Assembly: GCF_008370645.1 (NCBI RefSeq)
Contig: NZ_VTZN01000009.1
Coordinates: forward strand, 1 to 54,012
Source of the DNA: Mycobacterium simiae
Lineage (GTDB): Bacteria; Actinomycetota; Actinomycetes; Mycobacteriales; Mycobacteriaceae
DNA length: 54,012 nt
Reading direction: 5' to 3'
The position numbers were made by a program, and so were the translations under genes. Under the pieces are notes generated by a model, which was not told the DNA's origin, made no database searches, and saw nothing but the letters and a program-made list of their open reading frames with translations. The stretch's first letter is position 1; each line of letters starts with the position of its first letter. Shown here piece after piece: positions 18,866 to 30,817 of this stretch.

Positions 18866-19723
18866 TTACTGCCGCGGCCGCGGCTGGCACCGCGGGCAGT
18901 AGAACGACGAGCGGCCCATGAACTTCTCCCGGCGCATCACCGCGCCGCAGCGCCGGCAGGCCCGGCCCTCGCGGCCGTAGGCATCCAGCGATCGATCGAA
19001 GTAGCCGGACTCGCCGTTGACGTTGACATACAGCGAGTCAAACGACGTTCCGCCCTGCGCGAGGGCCTCACGCATCACCTGGTCAGCGGCATCCAGCACA
19101 GCGCCCAGCTGACGGCGAGTCAGCGTGGACGCCACCCGGGCCCCGTTCACCTTGGCCCGCCACAGCGCCTCGTCAGCGTAAATGTTGCCGATCCCCGACA
19201 CCACCTGCTGATCAAGCAGCTGGCGTTTGATTTCAGAATGCTTGCGCCGCAACACTTTTATCACGGCATCCGGATCAAACCCCGGGTCAAGCGGATCGCG
19301 CGCCAGGTGTGCGATCGGGGCCGGCACCACACTACCGTCCACGGTCACCAGGTCGGCGAGCAGCCAGCCGCCGAACGTGCGCTGGTCGGCGAAGCTCAGC
19401 ATGGTCCCGTCATCGAGCAACGCGGAGATCCGCACATGGTCAGCGCGCGGAACTTCCCCGAGCAACATCTGCCCGCTCATGCCCAGGTGCACGACGAGCG
19501 CGCCGTCGGGCGGATCGCTGTTGAGCGTCATCCACAGATACTTGCCGCGACGATCGGTTCCGGTGATGCGCGCGCCGAGCAGCCGGGCGGTCAGGTCGGC
19601 CGGACCGGCCTCGTGGCGTCGTACCGCACGGGGGTGATGAACCCGGACCGCGGTCATCGTCTTGCCCACCACATGAGCCGCTAAGCCACGCCGCACCACC
19701 TCGACCTCAGGTAGCTCGGGCAT
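18866..19723 (-). CDS. mutM: Formamidopyrimidine-DNA glycosylase (Fpg/MutM)
   Basis: This base-excision repair enzyme removes oxidised purines such as 8-oxoguanine and then cleaves the abasic site. The 285-residue protein begins [14 protein letters not shown]. Pro2 is the nucleophile exposed after Met removal and Glu3 is the catalytic acid. The helix-two-turn-helix region contains [14 protein letters not shown], and the C-terminal zinc finger is [13 protein letters not shown] followed by FYCPRC, with all four cysteines. The ATG follows the rnc stop codon directly with no gap, so the two are probably co-transcribed and translationally linked. The gene order rnc-mutM is standard for actinobacteria. 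Nothing is missing. Confidence 0.98.
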   Translation of the reverse strand: MPELPEVEVVRRGLAAHVVGKTMTAVRVHHPRAVRRHEAGPADLTARLLGARITGTDRRGKYLWMTLNSDPPDGALVVHLGMSGQMLLGEVPRADHVRISALLDDGTMLSFADQRTFGGWLLADLVTVDGSVVPAPIAHLARDPLDPGFDPDAVIKVLRRKHSEIKRQLLDQQVVSGIGNIYADEALWRAKVNGARVASTLTRRQLGAVLDAADQVMREALAQGGTSFDSLYVNVNGESGYFDRSLDAYGREGRACRRCGAVMRREKFMGRSSFYCPRCQPRPRQ

Positions 19724-20449
19724 CTAGAGGGAAGTATTTCCAGCCGTGTCCAGCACTTCCCGTACCTCTAGTGCCTTATATGCCGCCGACGCGGCTTTCT
19801 GCTCGGCTTCCTTTTTGGAGCGCCCCACGCCCGACCCGTACTCGGTGTCCATGACGACAACCATCGCGGTGAACTCTTTGTCGTGGTCTGGACCGGTTGA
19901 GCTGATCAGGTAGGACGGCACACCCAGGCCGCGCGAGGCGGTCAGCTCCTGCAGGCTGGTCTTCCAATCCAGCCCCGCGCCCAGCGTGGGCGCTGCGTCC
20001 AGCAATGGTCCGAACAACGTCAGGATCACGTCGCGCGCCACCTCGATACCGTGTCGCAGGTAGATCGCTCCCAACAGCGATTCCATGCCATCGGCCAGGA
20101 TGCTGGACTTGTCGGCTCCGCCGGTGTTGGCCTCGCCGCGGCCCAGCAGCATGTGGACGCCCAGACCGCTTTCCGACAGGTTGCGGGCAACATCGGCCAG
20201 CGCTTGGGTGTTGACGACGCTGGCCCGCAGTTTGGCCAGGTCGCCCTCGGAACGGTCCGGGTGGCGGTGATAGAGCTCGTCGGTGATTGTCAATCCCAGC
20301 ACGGCGTCGCCGAGAAACTCCAACCGCTCGTTGGTCGGCAGCCCCCCGTTCTCGTAGGCGTAGCTGCGGTGCGTCAATGCCAGCAACAGCAGCTCGTCGG
20401 GCAGGTCGACACCGAGCGCGTCAAGCAGAGCCTGTTGTGACGCGGTCAA
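19724..20449 (-). CDS. rnc: Ribonuclease III
   Basis: RNase III cleaves double-stranded RNA in rRNA processing and mRNA turnover. The 241-residue protein has the catalytic signature [12 protein letters not shown] at residues 40-51, with a second acidic cluster in [14 protein letters not shown]-terminal double-stranded-RNA-binding domain runs from about residue 165 (DWKTSLQEL) to [14 protein letters not shown]. The start is an uncommon TTG at 20449, overlapping the stop of the DUF177 gene as TTGA. GAGG lies about 7 bases upstream, and no ATG or GTG is available before the conserved region. It lies between the DUF177 gene and mutM, a conserved operon. Confidence 0.97.
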   Translation of the reverse strand: MTASQQALLDALGVDLPDELLLLALTHRSYAYENGGLPTNERLEFLGDAVLGLTITDELYHRHPDRSEGDLAKLRASVVNTQALADVARNLSESGLGVHMLLGRGEANTGGADKSSILADGMESLLGAIYLRHGIEVARDVILTLFGPLLDAAPTLGAGLDWKTSLQELTASRGLGVPSYLISSTGPDHDKEFTAMVVVMDTEYGSGVGRSKKEAEQKAASAAYKALEVREVLDTAGNTSL

Positions 20450-21039
20450 CGCTCACCTCGATCTACGGTGTCAGGCCGCTCCGGCTTGAACTTTTCGGCT
20501 AGCTTGGCCCATCTGGGGTCGATCTGATCATGATGATGGTCGGGGTCGGTGTCTAGAGCCACACCGCATTGTGGGCATAGCCCGGGGCAGTCGGGCCGGC
20601 ACAACGGGGAAAACGGCAATGCCAGCCCCACAGCGTCGATGATCGGCTGCTCGAGGTCGATAGTCTCGTCCACGACGTGGCCGACCTCGTCCTGCTGAGT
20701 GGTCGCCTCGGTCGTGCTGCCGGGATAGGCGAACAGTTCGGTCAGGTCAACCTGCACTCGCCCGCTGATCGGGGTCAAGCAGCGGGAGCACTCCCCGCTC
20801 GTGGGGGCGGCGACCGTCCCAGTCACCAACGCTCCCTCGGAGACCGACTCCACTCTCACGTTGAGGTCCAGTGGGGCACCTCGCTCGATCGCGATCAACT
20901 CCAGGCCGATGCGCCAGGGGCTGTCCACGGTCTCGCGCACCGTGAACATGGCGCCGGGACGCCGCCCGAGCCGTGCGATGTCGATCGCCATCGGCGCCGT
21001 CAGATGTCTGCGTGTTGTCTGGCCGTGCTGCCTCGCCAT
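20446..21039 (-). CDS. DUF177 (YceD-like) protein
   Basis: This 197-residue protein belongs to the DUF177/YceD family, linked in other bacteria to 23S rRNA and ribosomal protein L32 expression. The metal-binding-like cysteines are visible as GECSRC and [13 protein letters not shown], flanked by an acidic, Asp/His-rich C-terminus. Family members usually precede rpmF (L32), but here rnc follows directly, overlapping by 4 bases. The N-terminal [16 protein letters not shown] is basic and variable, so the start at 21039 is only probable; a later ATG (residue 17, [10 protein letters not shown]) is an alternative. The protein probably acts in the cytoplasm. Its exact role in mycobacteria is not known to me. 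Confidence 0.9.
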   Translation of the reverse strand: MARQHGQTTRRHLTAPMAIDIARLGRRPGAMFTVRETVDSPWRIGLELIAIERGAPLDLNVRVESVSEGALVTGTVAAPTSGECSRCLTPISGRVQVDLTELFAYPGSTTEATTQQDEVGHVVDETIDLEQPIIDAVGLALPFSPLCRPDCPGLCPQCGVALDTDPDHHHDQIDPRWAKLAEKFKPERPDTVDRGER

Positions 21040-21111
21040 AGCGGAAATCCTACGGCGCGCGCTAAGCCACCCGGGTCCACGCTGCGGGCCGGGCGAGATT
21101 GCGGCTGGTGA

Positions 21112-22811
<1,700 letters not shown>

Positions 22812-23498
22812 CTATCCGAATGTCCCAGCCAGCCGAAATTTCGCTTTCCGCTGCGCCGAGCGCACAGCAGCCCGAGTTCGCTACGCATTGACCCGAAGCC
22901 CATCGGCTAGCCCGCTCCAGATGGCGGCCCCGGGAACCCGCTCCGGCAAGCCCCGATCGGTCGATCGCGGGCGCCGCTCCCGCGGCCGCGCAGCGCGCTG
23001 TGAGCCTCATCACAACGGGACGCCGGTGCCAAACCGCTGGCACGGTCGTGCCAGAATCAACTGTCAATTGCCTGGGACTAGTCATCTGTCACTCATGTAT
23101 CAAATGTCACACAAACCACAGCAATTCACAGCTAATTCCCTGGTAGGGACACTTGCGCAGGTCAACCCGCCGCATTAGTGGACAGGCCAGTGGCGCACGC
23201 TGTGGGAAGCGTGTGGATTTCCCGAATCTTGCCCACACCCGCCGTGAGAGATGATTACCTTACGTACAGTAGTTAACCAAGGATTAATTATCGGGGGAAC
23301 GGGGTCAGTCTAGGGGCGGTCAGCTGACGCGCGCGGGCGTGCTTCGATGAGAAAGCTGCGTCATCGTCAGGGTGGACAAGCGCGCCCAGAGGGGCGGGTT
23401 TCTCAGCCCTCAGAAATCCGCACCAGGCAATTGACAGCCGATTCACAGGATGTGACGCACACAATACGTTGTAGATGAGTTGATGGGAGTGTAATGCG
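22812..23498 (+). promoter_or_regulatory. Intergenic region upstream of fadD26 (PDIM promoter region)
   Basis: This 687-base stretch has no gene I can support; the plus-strand frame at 22798-23178 lacks family features. The right half is AT-rich for a mycobacterium, for example the TAGTTAACC, GGATTAATTATC area near 23270-23290. A TTGACA box occurs at 23431-23436, about 63 bases before the fadD26 ATG, but I see no convincing -10 partner. GGGAG at 23485 is the ribosome-binding site for the ATG at 23499. The M. tuberculosis equivalent holds the PDIM operon promoter and is a known EspR-bound region. The repeats described separately lie in this region. Confidence 0.6.
23060..23438. repeat. Three copies of a GCAATTSACAGY element upstream of fadD26
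   Basis: CTGTCAATTGCCTGG at 23061-23075 is the exact reverse complement of CCAGGCAATTGACAG at 23423-23437. A third related copy, GCAATTCACAGC, lies at 23121-23132, and its context matches the 23427 copy at 18 of 23 positions. The spacing of about 50 and 300 bases, all upstream of fadD26, suggests binding sites for a dimeric or looping regulator. Function is inferred only. Confidence 0.6.
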
Positions 23499-25250
23499 AT
23501 GCCGGTGATGGACTCTTCCGTTCCAGCTTTGCTGAAGCAGCGGGCGGATCAGCAGGCTAGCACCACCGCGTATACGTTCATCGACTACGGATTGGATCCA
23601 CAAGGTTTCGCCGAGAGCCTTACGTGGGCACAGGCCTACGGGCGCGCTTGCATTATTGCTGAAGAGTTAAAATTGTGCGGCTCGCCCGGCGATAGAGTAG
23701 CAATTTTGGCGCCGCAGGGACTGGAATATATTGTCGCCTTTCTCGGCGCGCTGCAGGCTGGATTTATTGCGGTTCCGCTTTCTGCGCCGCAGTATGGCAT
23801 CCACGACGACCGCGTTTCCGCAGTGTTACGCGATGCCAGCCCCGTCGCCATTCTCACGACGTCGTCTGTGGTCGCGGACGTAACAAAATATGCATGCGCG
23901 CGGGATGGGCACGCGGCCCCGTTTGTGATCGAGGTTGATCTACTCGACTTGGACGCACAGCATAGGCAGCCGGCAGCTGCTGGGCTGTCTCACGGAGCGG
24001 CCTACCTGCAATACACGTCGGGCTCGACCCGCACGCCCGCTGGTGTCATTGTGTCGCACAAGAACGTCATTGCCAACGTGACACAAAGCCTCTACGGCTA
24101 TTTTGGCGATAGCGAGAAGATCCCGCTCGAAACTTTGGTGTCGTGGCTGCCGTTGTTTCACGACATGGGCCTGATTCTAGGAATTTGTGCGCCCTTGGTG
24201 GCTGGTCGCAGCGCGGTGTTGATCAGCCCGATGTCATTTCTGCGCCGACCGGCCTGCTGGATGCAGTTACTTGCCACCAACCCACGATGCTTTTCTGCGG
24301 CTCCCAACTTTGCGTTTGAGTTGGCGGTGCGTAGAACCTCCGACGACGACATGGCCGGGCTCGACCTGGGCGACGTGCTCGGCATCGTCAGCGGCAGCGA
24401 GCGAATCCACGTCGCAACGGTGAAGCGTTTCACCGAACGTTTCGCCCCGTACAACCTCAGCCCGACGGCGGTGCGACCCTCCTACGGGCTCGCCGAAGCG
24501 ACCCTCTACGTGGCGGCTCCCGCGCCTGATACCGCGCCCACGACTGTCCGGTTCGACTACGAGCACTTGACGGCTGGTCAAGCCCGGCGCTGCGGAGCCG
24601 ACGGGACAGTTGGCACCGAACTCATCAGCTACGGCTCACCCGAGCCGTCCTCAGTGCGAATCGTCGACCCGGAGACCATGGTCGAAAATACGTCGGGAGT
24701 TGTCGGTGAGATCTGGGTGCGTGGCGACCATGTGGCGATGGGCTATTGGCAAAAGCCGGAGCAGACCATGCGCACGTTCAACGCAACAATCGCCAATGCG
24801 GCACCGGGAACCCCAGCGGGGCCGTGGCTTCGAACCGGAGACCTCGGTGTCATATCCGATGGCGAACTGTTCATCATGGGCCGCATCAAAGACCTGCTGA
24901 TCGTCGACGGTCGCAACCACTATCCTGACGACATCGAGGCCACCATCCAGGAGATCACCGGCGGCCGCGTGGCCGCCATATCCGTGCCAGACGACATCAC
25001 CGAACAGCTCGTGGCGATCATCGAGCTGAAGCGACGTGGAGCTTCGGCTGAAGAGGCCATGCTGAAACTGCGTTCGGTCAAGCATGAAGTCGCGTTTGCG
25101 ATCTCGCGGTCACACAGTCTGCGGGTGGCTGATCTTGTTTTGGTGTCTCCAGGCTCGATCCCCATCACCACCAGCGGCAAGATCCGGCGTTCAGCGTGTG
25201 TCGAACGGTATCGCCGCGACGGATTCGAACGCCTGGATGTGACGGTATGA
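23499..25250 (+). CDS. fadD26: Long-chain fatty acyl-AMP ligase FadD26 (FAAL26)
   Basis: FadD26 activates long-chain fatty acids as acyl-adenylates and transfers them to the N-terminal ACP of PpsA, the first step of phthiocerol synthesis. The 583-residue protein shows the adenylate-forming P-loop [18 protein letters not shown], the substrate/adenylate motif [11 protein letters not shown] and the hinge motif [20 protein letters not shown], with a catalytic lysine in [10 protein letters not shown] near the end. FAAL enzymes favour AMP-ester release over CoA ligation because of an insertion in the C-terminal domain, which I infer from family membership. The ATG at 23499 follows GGGAG by 9 bases. 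Its stop overlaps the ppsA start as ATGA. The 5' third uses more AT-rich codons than later pps genes. Confidence 0.97.
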   Translation: MPVMDSSVPALLKQRADQQASTTAYTFIDYGLDPQGFAESLTWAQAYGRACIIAEELKLCGSPGDRVAILAPQGLEYIVAFLGALQAGFIAVPLSAPQYGIHDDRVSAVLRDASPVAILTTSSVVADVTKYACARDGHAAPFVIEVDLLDLDAQHRQPAAAGLSHGAAYLQYTSGSTRTPAGVIVSHKNVIANVTQSLYGYFGDSEKIPLETLVSWLPLFHDMGLILGICAPLVAGRSAVLISPMSFLRRPACWMQLLATNPRCFSAAPNFAFELAVRRTSDDDMAGLDLGDVLGIVSGSERIHVATVKRFTERFAPYNLSPTAVRPSYGLAEATLYVAAPAPDTAPTTVRFDYEHLTAGQARRCGADGTVGTELISYGSPEPSSVRIVDPETMVENTSGVVGEIWVRGDHVAMGYWQKPEQTMRTFNATIANAAPGTPAGPWLRTGDLGVISDGELFIMGRIKDLLIVDGRNHYPDDIEATIQEITGGRVAAISVPDDITEQLVAIIELKRRGASAEEAMLKLRSVKHEVAFAISRSHSLRVADLVLVSPGSIPITTSGKIRRSACVERYRRDGFERLDVTV

Positions 25251-28200
25251 CGGCCAGCATCGGCGGCGAAGCCGACCTTCGGCACTGGCTGGTCGACTAC
25301 CTGGTAACGAACATCGGTTGCACACCCGACGAGGTAGACCCCAATCTGTCGCTGGCCGACCTGGGGGTAGGTTCCCGTGACACCGTGGTGCTCTCCGGGG
25401 AGTTGACGGAGTTGTTGGGTAAGACGGTGTCCCCCATCGACTTTTGGGAACACCCGACAATCAATGCCCTGGCCGCACACCTGACTGCGCCCGAGCCCGG
25501 CGCCGAATCACCAGCGGCACACCATCGCCCGAATCGGCGCTCACTGGAAGAGCCGATCGCCGTCATCGGAATGGGATGCCGCTTTCCGGGCGGAGTCTCC
25601 GGTCCAGATGCGTTGTGGCAGTTCTTATGTGAGCGTCGCTCTGCGATCGGATGTGTTCCCGACGAACGGTGGGAGCTGTTTGACGACGGCACCCCCGAAG
25701 TAAAGGCACTGCTCGCCCGCACCACGCGGTGGGGCTCATTCCTGCCCGACATCGACGCTTTCGACGCCGAGTTCTTCGAGATTTCCCCCAGCGAAGCCGA
25801 CAAGATGGACCCCCAGCAACGCCTACTGCTGGAAGTGGCCTGGGAAGCGTTGGAGCACGCCGGGATTCCTCCCAACTCGCTGCGCCGCTCCCAGACGGGA
25901 GTGTTCGCCGGGTCATGCCTCAGCGAATACGGCGCTATGGCGTCCACCGACCTGTCTCAGGTCGACGGCTGGAGCAACACCGGTGGTGCCATGAGTATCA
26001 TCGCGAATCGCCTCTCGTATTTCCTTGATCTGCGCGGGCCATCGGTGGCGGTGGATACCGCATGCTCGTCGTCGTTGGTAGCGATCCACCTGGCCTGCCA
26101 AAGCCTCCGGACTCAGGACTCCAACCTGGCAATCGCGGCCGGAGTGAACCTGTTGTTGTCCCCTGCGGTGTTTCGCGGCTTCGACCAAGTTGGCGCGTTG
26201 TCGCCCACCGGTCGGTGCCGCGCGTTCGACGCGGCCGCCGACGGGTTTGTGCGCGGTGAAGGAGCCGGGGTGGTGGTGCTCAAGCGGTTGACCGACGCGC
26301 AACGCGACGGTGATCGCGTGCTGGCGGTGATCTGCGGTTCATCGGTCAACCAAGACGGTCGCTCCAACGGTCTGATGGCGCCCAACCCGGCGGCCCAAAT
26401 GGCCGTGCTCCGCGCCGCTTACGCCAACGCGGGGATGCAGCCCAACGAAGTTGACTATGTCGAAACTCACGGGACCGGCACCTTGTTGGGGGATCCGATC
26501 GAAGCGCGAGCCCTCGGCACGGTGCTGGGACGCGGGCGTCCCGAAGACTCTCCCCTGCTCATCGGCGCGGTGAAGACCAACCTTGGCCACACCGAGGCGG
26601 CGGCGGGGATCGCCGGCTTCATCAAGACGGTCTTGGCCGTGCAGCAGGGCCAGATTCCGCCGAATCAGCACTTCGAAAGCCCTAACCCGCACATTCCGTT
26701 TGCCGACTTACGGATGAAAGTTGTTGACGCCCTGAGCGAATGGCCGGACACGGGCCATCCGCGCCGGGCGGGCGTGTCGTCCTTCGGATTTGGCGGCACC
26801 AACGCACATGTGGTGATCGAGCAGGGCCAGGAGGTGGCTGCACTACCCGAGATTATCGACGCCGCTCCGGCGGTGTCGACGCTGATCGTGGCCGGCAAGA
26901 CGCCGCAACGGGTAGCCACCACGGCCGGGGTGCTCGCCGACTGGATGGAAGGGCCCGGCGCAGAGGTGCCATTGGCTGATATCGCCCACACGGTCAATCA
27001 TCACCGGTCGCGGCAGAGCACTTTCGGCACCGTGGTCGCGCGGGATCGCGCCCAGGCGGTCGCCGGAATGCGTGCCCTGGCCGCTAGGCAGCACGCCCCC
27101 GGTGTGGTCAATCCACAAGAGGGCCCGCCCGGTCCCGGTACCGTGTTCGTTTACTCCGGTCGTGGTTGGCAGTGGGCCGGAATGGGCCGCCAACTGCTGG
27201 CGGACGAACCCGCATTTGCTGCTGCGGTAGCCGATTTGGAGCCAGCGTTCGTCGAACAGGCCGGCTTCTCCCTGCACGAAGTGCTTTCTGACGGCAAGGA
27301 GCTGGTTGGCATCGAACAGATCCAGCTCGGCCTGATCGGCATGCAGCTGGCGCTCACCGAGCTGTGGCGTTCCGCCGGCGTGCAACCCGACCTAGTGATC
27401 GGCCATTCCATGGGTGAGGTGGCCGCCGCCGTGGTGTGCGGAGCACTAACCCCCGCCGAGGGCTTGCGGGTCACCGCGACCCGGTCCCGGCTGATGGCAC
27501 CGCTGTCCGGACAGGGCGGAATGGCGCTGCTCGAGCTCGACGCGGCCGAGACGGAAGCCTTGATCGCCGACTATCCGCAGGTGACGTTGGGGATCTACAA
27601 TTCGCCGCGCCAGATGGTGATCGCTGGGCCCGCCGCGCAGATCGACGAGTTGATCACGACCGTGCGCGCCCGGGACCGCTTCGCCAGCCGGGTCAGTATC
27701 GAAGTGGCCCCACACAATCCGGCCATGGATCCGCTGCAGCCCCAGATGCGTTCCGAGCTAGCGGATTTGACCCCGCGCACGCCAACGATTCCGATCATCT
27801 CGACCACTTATGCAGACCTGGGCATCCGCCCAATGTTCGACGCCGAGCACTGGTCCACCAACATGCGCAATCCAGTGCATTTCCAGCAGGCCATCACTGC
27901 GGCTGGTACCGATCACCACACCTTCATCGAAGTCAGCGGACACCCGTTGCTAACCCAGGCCATCAGCGACACGTTGCTCAGTGCCCAGCACGGCATCCGA
28001 TACACCAGCATTGGGACGCTACACCGCGACAGCGACGACACCATCGCGTTTCGCACCAACGTCAACGCCGTCCATACCGGCCACCCTCCACACACTCACC
28101 ATCCCCAAGAACCTCACCCCCCCATTCCCGCCACTCCTTGGCAGCACAGCCGCCACTGGATCAGCACCAGACGTCGGGCTAGCTCGGTCGGATCGGCACC

Positions 28201-30817
28201 GGCGGCGGGCACCCTGCTCGGCCAACACACCACGGTCGTATCCAATCCGCCTTGCCACCTCTGGCAAGCGAGGCTGGCGCCGTACGCCAAGCCTTACCCG
28301 GGTCGGTACCGGTTCCACGGGGTCGAGATAGTCCCGGCATCTATTGTGCTGAGCACCATCGTTGCGGCTGCCCGGGAATTGGGCTACTGCGCGTTGTCCG
28401 GCATCCGATTCGAGCAACCTATTTTCGCCGACCAGCCACGCCGGATCCAGGTTGTCGCCGATAACCACACGATCAGCCTGGCTTCGAGCCCAGCTACCGA
28501 AACGGCTGCAGACAGGTGGACCCGGCATCTGACTGCCCAACTTTCGGCGCCACCGGCGGGCTCAGCGCTGCCGCCCAGCGACCGCCGTCAGGCCGACGCG
28601 CACTTCCCGTCCAACGGCCACAGTGACCAGGTACCAGACATCGCAGCGCTGTTCGCGCTCCATGGGGTCGACGGCCTTCCGTTCGGCTGGTCGGTGGTTT
28701 CCTGGGTACCAACGTCGGCTGGCGTGCAGGTGGGGATTGAGCTGCCCGAGGCGCCACTGGAAGGGTCGGCTGCGCCGTTGCTGGACGCCGCAGTACACGT
28801 CGGCGCGCTGGCGGACCTGGCTGATGCGCGCCTGTTCGTACCGGCAAGCGTCGAGCAGATGTGGTTCGGGGACGCTCTGGCCGCATCGCATGGTTCGGTG
28901 GCGCTGAGCCACATCGTCTCAGATGGAGACGGGATCACCGTCGATGTCACGGTGTCGTCCGGCGGCGCAGAACCCGGCGTGTCGATGCGCTCGCTTCGGT
29001 ATCGGGCGCTGGACTTGGGCGCCGGACAACCCGCCGGGGCGAGCGTCGAACCACATTCGGATGCCAGGAATTTTGTGCACACTATCGACTGGCAACCGCG
29101 CAGTGATCGCGCCGACGAAAAACCCGCTACGACAATCGGTTCTGTTGCGGTAATCGGCGCTGGCGGCGCAGGGCTCACGTCGCGACTGGAAGCGGCCGGA
29201 TACCCGCCAGCCCCGGTATCCGATGCCCGTTACGTGCTCTACCTCGCCAACGGCGACAGCGCCGACGATACCGACGTCGACTTCGCCGTCCGGACTTCCG
29301 CTGCCATCAGTGCGCTGGTCCGCACGCTGGCCGAACGGGAACCCGACAAGCCTGCCGCGCTGTGGATCGTCACACGCGGAGTCCACGAGTCGGTGACTCC
29401 GTCGGCGCTGCGCCAAAGCTTCTTATGGGGATTGGCGGGAGTCATCGCCGCGGAGCATCCCGAGCTGTGGGGTGGGCTGGTCGATCTCGCCGTCGATAGC
29501 GACGTCGACGACGCTTTGGCCCAAGCCGGGCCGGCACTTGCCGATCTGATTCCGACACCAAGCAAGTCGATCTTGGTGCTACGGGACGGCATAGTGCTCG
29601 CCCCCAGCTTGGCACCGGTCCGGGGCGAGCCGGTACGCGCATCGGTGCCATGCCGGCCCGACGCCGCCTACCTGATCACCGGTGGAATGGGAGCGCTCGG
29701 TCTGCTGATGGCCGACTGGCTTGCCGACCGCGGCGCTCGCCGATTGATACTGACCGGCCGTACGCCCTTGCCGCCACGGCGGGATTGGGACCTTGGCACC
29801 CTTACCTCCGAACAGCGCCACAAGATCGATACCATCCGAGCCCTAGAAATGCGAGGTGTCACCGTCGAAGCCGTCGCCGTCGACGTCGGATGCCGCGACG
29901 ACGTGCAAGCCCTTCTCGCCAGACGGGATCGGGAGGGAGCCGCGCCGATCCGCGGGATCATTCACGCCGCGGGCGTCATCAGCGATCAACTGGTGACGAC
30001 GATGACCGAGGATGCGGTGCGGCAAGTGATGTGGCCCAAGATCGCCGGCAGCCACGTGCTGCATGAGGCATTTCCACCCGGCAGCGTGGATTTCCTCTAC
30101 CTAACCGCCTCGGCAGCAGGGATATTCGGTATCCCAGGCCAGGGTTCCTATGCGGCCGCCAATTCCTATCTGGACGCGCTGGCCCGGGCGCGCCGCCAGC
30201 AGGGTTGCCACACCCTGAGTCTGGACTGGGTGGCCTGGCGAGGGCTCGGCTTCGCCGCCGACGCCCTCATCGTCAGCGAAGAATTGCAGCGCATGGGTTC
30301 GCGTGACATCACGCCCTCGGAGGCTTTCACGGCGTGGGAATACCTTGACGGTTACGACGTCGCGCAAGCGGTGGTGGTGCCGGTGCCCTCACCGTTCGAC
30401 GCAGACGGCGCCGAGACCCTGACATACCGGAAACCGGCCCGGAATTGGTCACAGCTGTCGGCCGCGGAGGTGCGTACCGAACTGGAGAACGGGTTGCGCG
30501 GCATTATCGCCGCCGAATTGCGGTTGCCGGAAACCGAACTGGATACCGACCGGCCGTTCGCCGAATTGGGACTCAACTCGCTGATGGCAATGGCGATTCG
30601 GCGGGAAGCTGAGCAGCTCGTCGGGATAGAGCTTTCGGCCACCATGCTGTTCAACCATCCCACGGTGGCATCACTCGCCGGCTATCTGAGCAAACGTGTT
30701 GCACCACAGCATGATTCAGGGGACGACGAGATAGCTGCGCTGTCCGCGTCGGCGGGCAGTGTCTTGGACAGCCTGTTCGACCGGATTGAATCGACGTCGA
30801 CTGAGAGCGAAAGGTGA
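25247..30817 (+). CDS. ppsA: Phthiocerol polyketide synthase PpsA
   Basis: PpsA is the first modular type I synthase of the pathway. It takes the FadD26 product on an N-terminal ACP (GVGSRD, Ser43) and adds a malonyl unit. KS starts near residue 101, with Cys273, His408 and His448. AT lies near 630-930, with [12 protein letters not shown] and the nucleophile motif GHSMGE. A DH-like fold at about 990-1220 lacks the catalytic HxxxGxxxxP, reading HGVEIVP. KR lies at about 1475-1650, with TGGMGALG and [13 protein letters not shown]. The final ACP carries LGLNSLMAM near residue 1774. This ACP-KS-AT-KR-ACP set leaves a hydroxyl, as phthiocerol requires. The start is the ATG at 25247, overlapping the fadD26 stop. 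The 1856-residue length is close to that of other mycobacteria. Function is firm by synteny and domains. Confidence 0.97.
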   Translation: MTASIGGEADLRHWLVDYLVTNIGCTPDEVDPNLSLADLGVGSRDTVVLSGELTELLGKTVSPIDFWEHPTINALAAHLTAPEPGAESPAAHHRPNRRSLEEPIAVIGMGCRFPGGVSGPDALWQFLCERRSAIGCVPDERWELFDDGTPEVKALLARTTRWGSFLPDIDAFDAEFFEISPSEADKMDPQQRLLLEVAWEALEHAGIPPNSLRRSQTGVFAGSCLSEYGAMASTDLSQVDGWSNTGGAMSIIANRLSYFLDLRGPSVAVDTACSSSLVAIHLACQSLRTQDSNLAIAAGVNLLLSPAVFRGFDQVGALSPTGRCRAFDAAADGFVRGEGAGVVVLKRLTDAQRDGDRVLAVICGSSVNQDGRSNGLMAPNPAAQMAVLRAAYANAGMQPNEVDYVETHGTGTLLGDPIEARALGTVLGRGRPEDSPLLIGAVKTNLGHTEAAAGIAGFIKTVLAVQQGQIPPNQHFESPNPHIPFADLRMKVVDALSEWPDTGHPRRAGVSSFGFGGTNAHVVIEQGQEVAALPEIIDAAPAVSTLIVAGKTPQRVATTAGVLADWMEGPGAEVPLADIAHTVNHHRSRQSTFGTVVARDRAQAVAGMRALAARQHAPGVVNPQEGPPGPGTVFVYSGRGWQWAGMGRQLLADEPAFAAAVADLEPAFVEQAGFSLHEVLSDGKELVGIEQIQLGLIGMQLALTELWRSAGVQPDLVIGHSMGEVAAAVVCGALTPAEGLRVTATRSRLMAPLSGQGGMALLELDAAETEALIADYPQVTLGIYNSPRQMVIAGPAAQIDELITTVRARDRFASRVSIEVAPHNPAMDPLQPQMRSELADLTPRTPTIPIISTTYADLGIRPMFDAEHWSTNMRNPVHFQQAITAAGTDHHTFIEVSGHPLLTQAISDTLLSAQHGIRYTSIGTLHRDSDDTIAFRTNVNAVHTGHPPHTHHPQEPHPPIPATPWQHSRHWISTRRRASSVGSAPAAGTLLGQHTTVVSNPPCHLWQARLAPYAKPYPGRYRFHGVEIVPASIVLSTIVAAARELGYCALSGIRFEQPIFADQPRRIQVVADNHTISLASSPATETAADRWTRHLTAQLSAPPAGSALPPSDRRQADAHFPSNGHSDQVPDIAALFALHGVDGLPFGWSVVSWVPTSAGVQVGIELPEAPLEGSAAPLLDAAVHVGALADLADARLFVPASVEQMWFGDALAASHGSVALSHIVSDGDGITVDVTVSSGGAEPGVSMRSLRYRALDLGAGQPAGASVEPHSDARNFVHTIDWQPRSDRADEKPATTIGSVAVIGAGGAGLTSRLEAAGYPPAPVSDARYVLYLANGDSADDTDVDFAVRTSAAISALVRTLAEREPDKPAALWIVTRGVHESVTPSALRQSFLWGLAGVIAAEHPELWGGLVDLAVDSDVDDALAQAGPALADLIPTPSKSILVLRDGIVLAPSLAPVRGEPVRASVPCRPDAAYLITGGMGALGLLMADWLADRGARRLILTGRTPLPPRRDWDLGTLTSEQRHKIDTIRALEMRGVTVEAVAVDVGCRDDVQALLARRDREGAAPIRGIIHAAGVISDQLVTTMTEDAVRQVMWPKIAGSHVLHEAFPPGSVDFLYLTASAAGIFGIPGQGSYAAANSYLDALARARRQQGCHTLSLDWVAWRGLGFAADALIVSEELQRMGSRDITPSEAFTAWEYLDGYDVAQAVVVPVPSPFDADGAETLTYRKPARNWSQLSAAEVRTELENGLRGIIAAELRLPETELDTDRPFAELGLNSLMAMAIRREAEQLVGIELSATMLFNHPTVASLAGYLSKRVAPQHDSGDDEIAALSASAGSVLDSLFDRIESTSTESER

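Noticed and set aside
25196..25246. Upstream extension of ppsA into fadD26
   Set aside because: The ATG at 25247 at the ATGA overlap gives the normal PpsA N-terminus; the 17 extra codons lie inside the fadD26 3' end.
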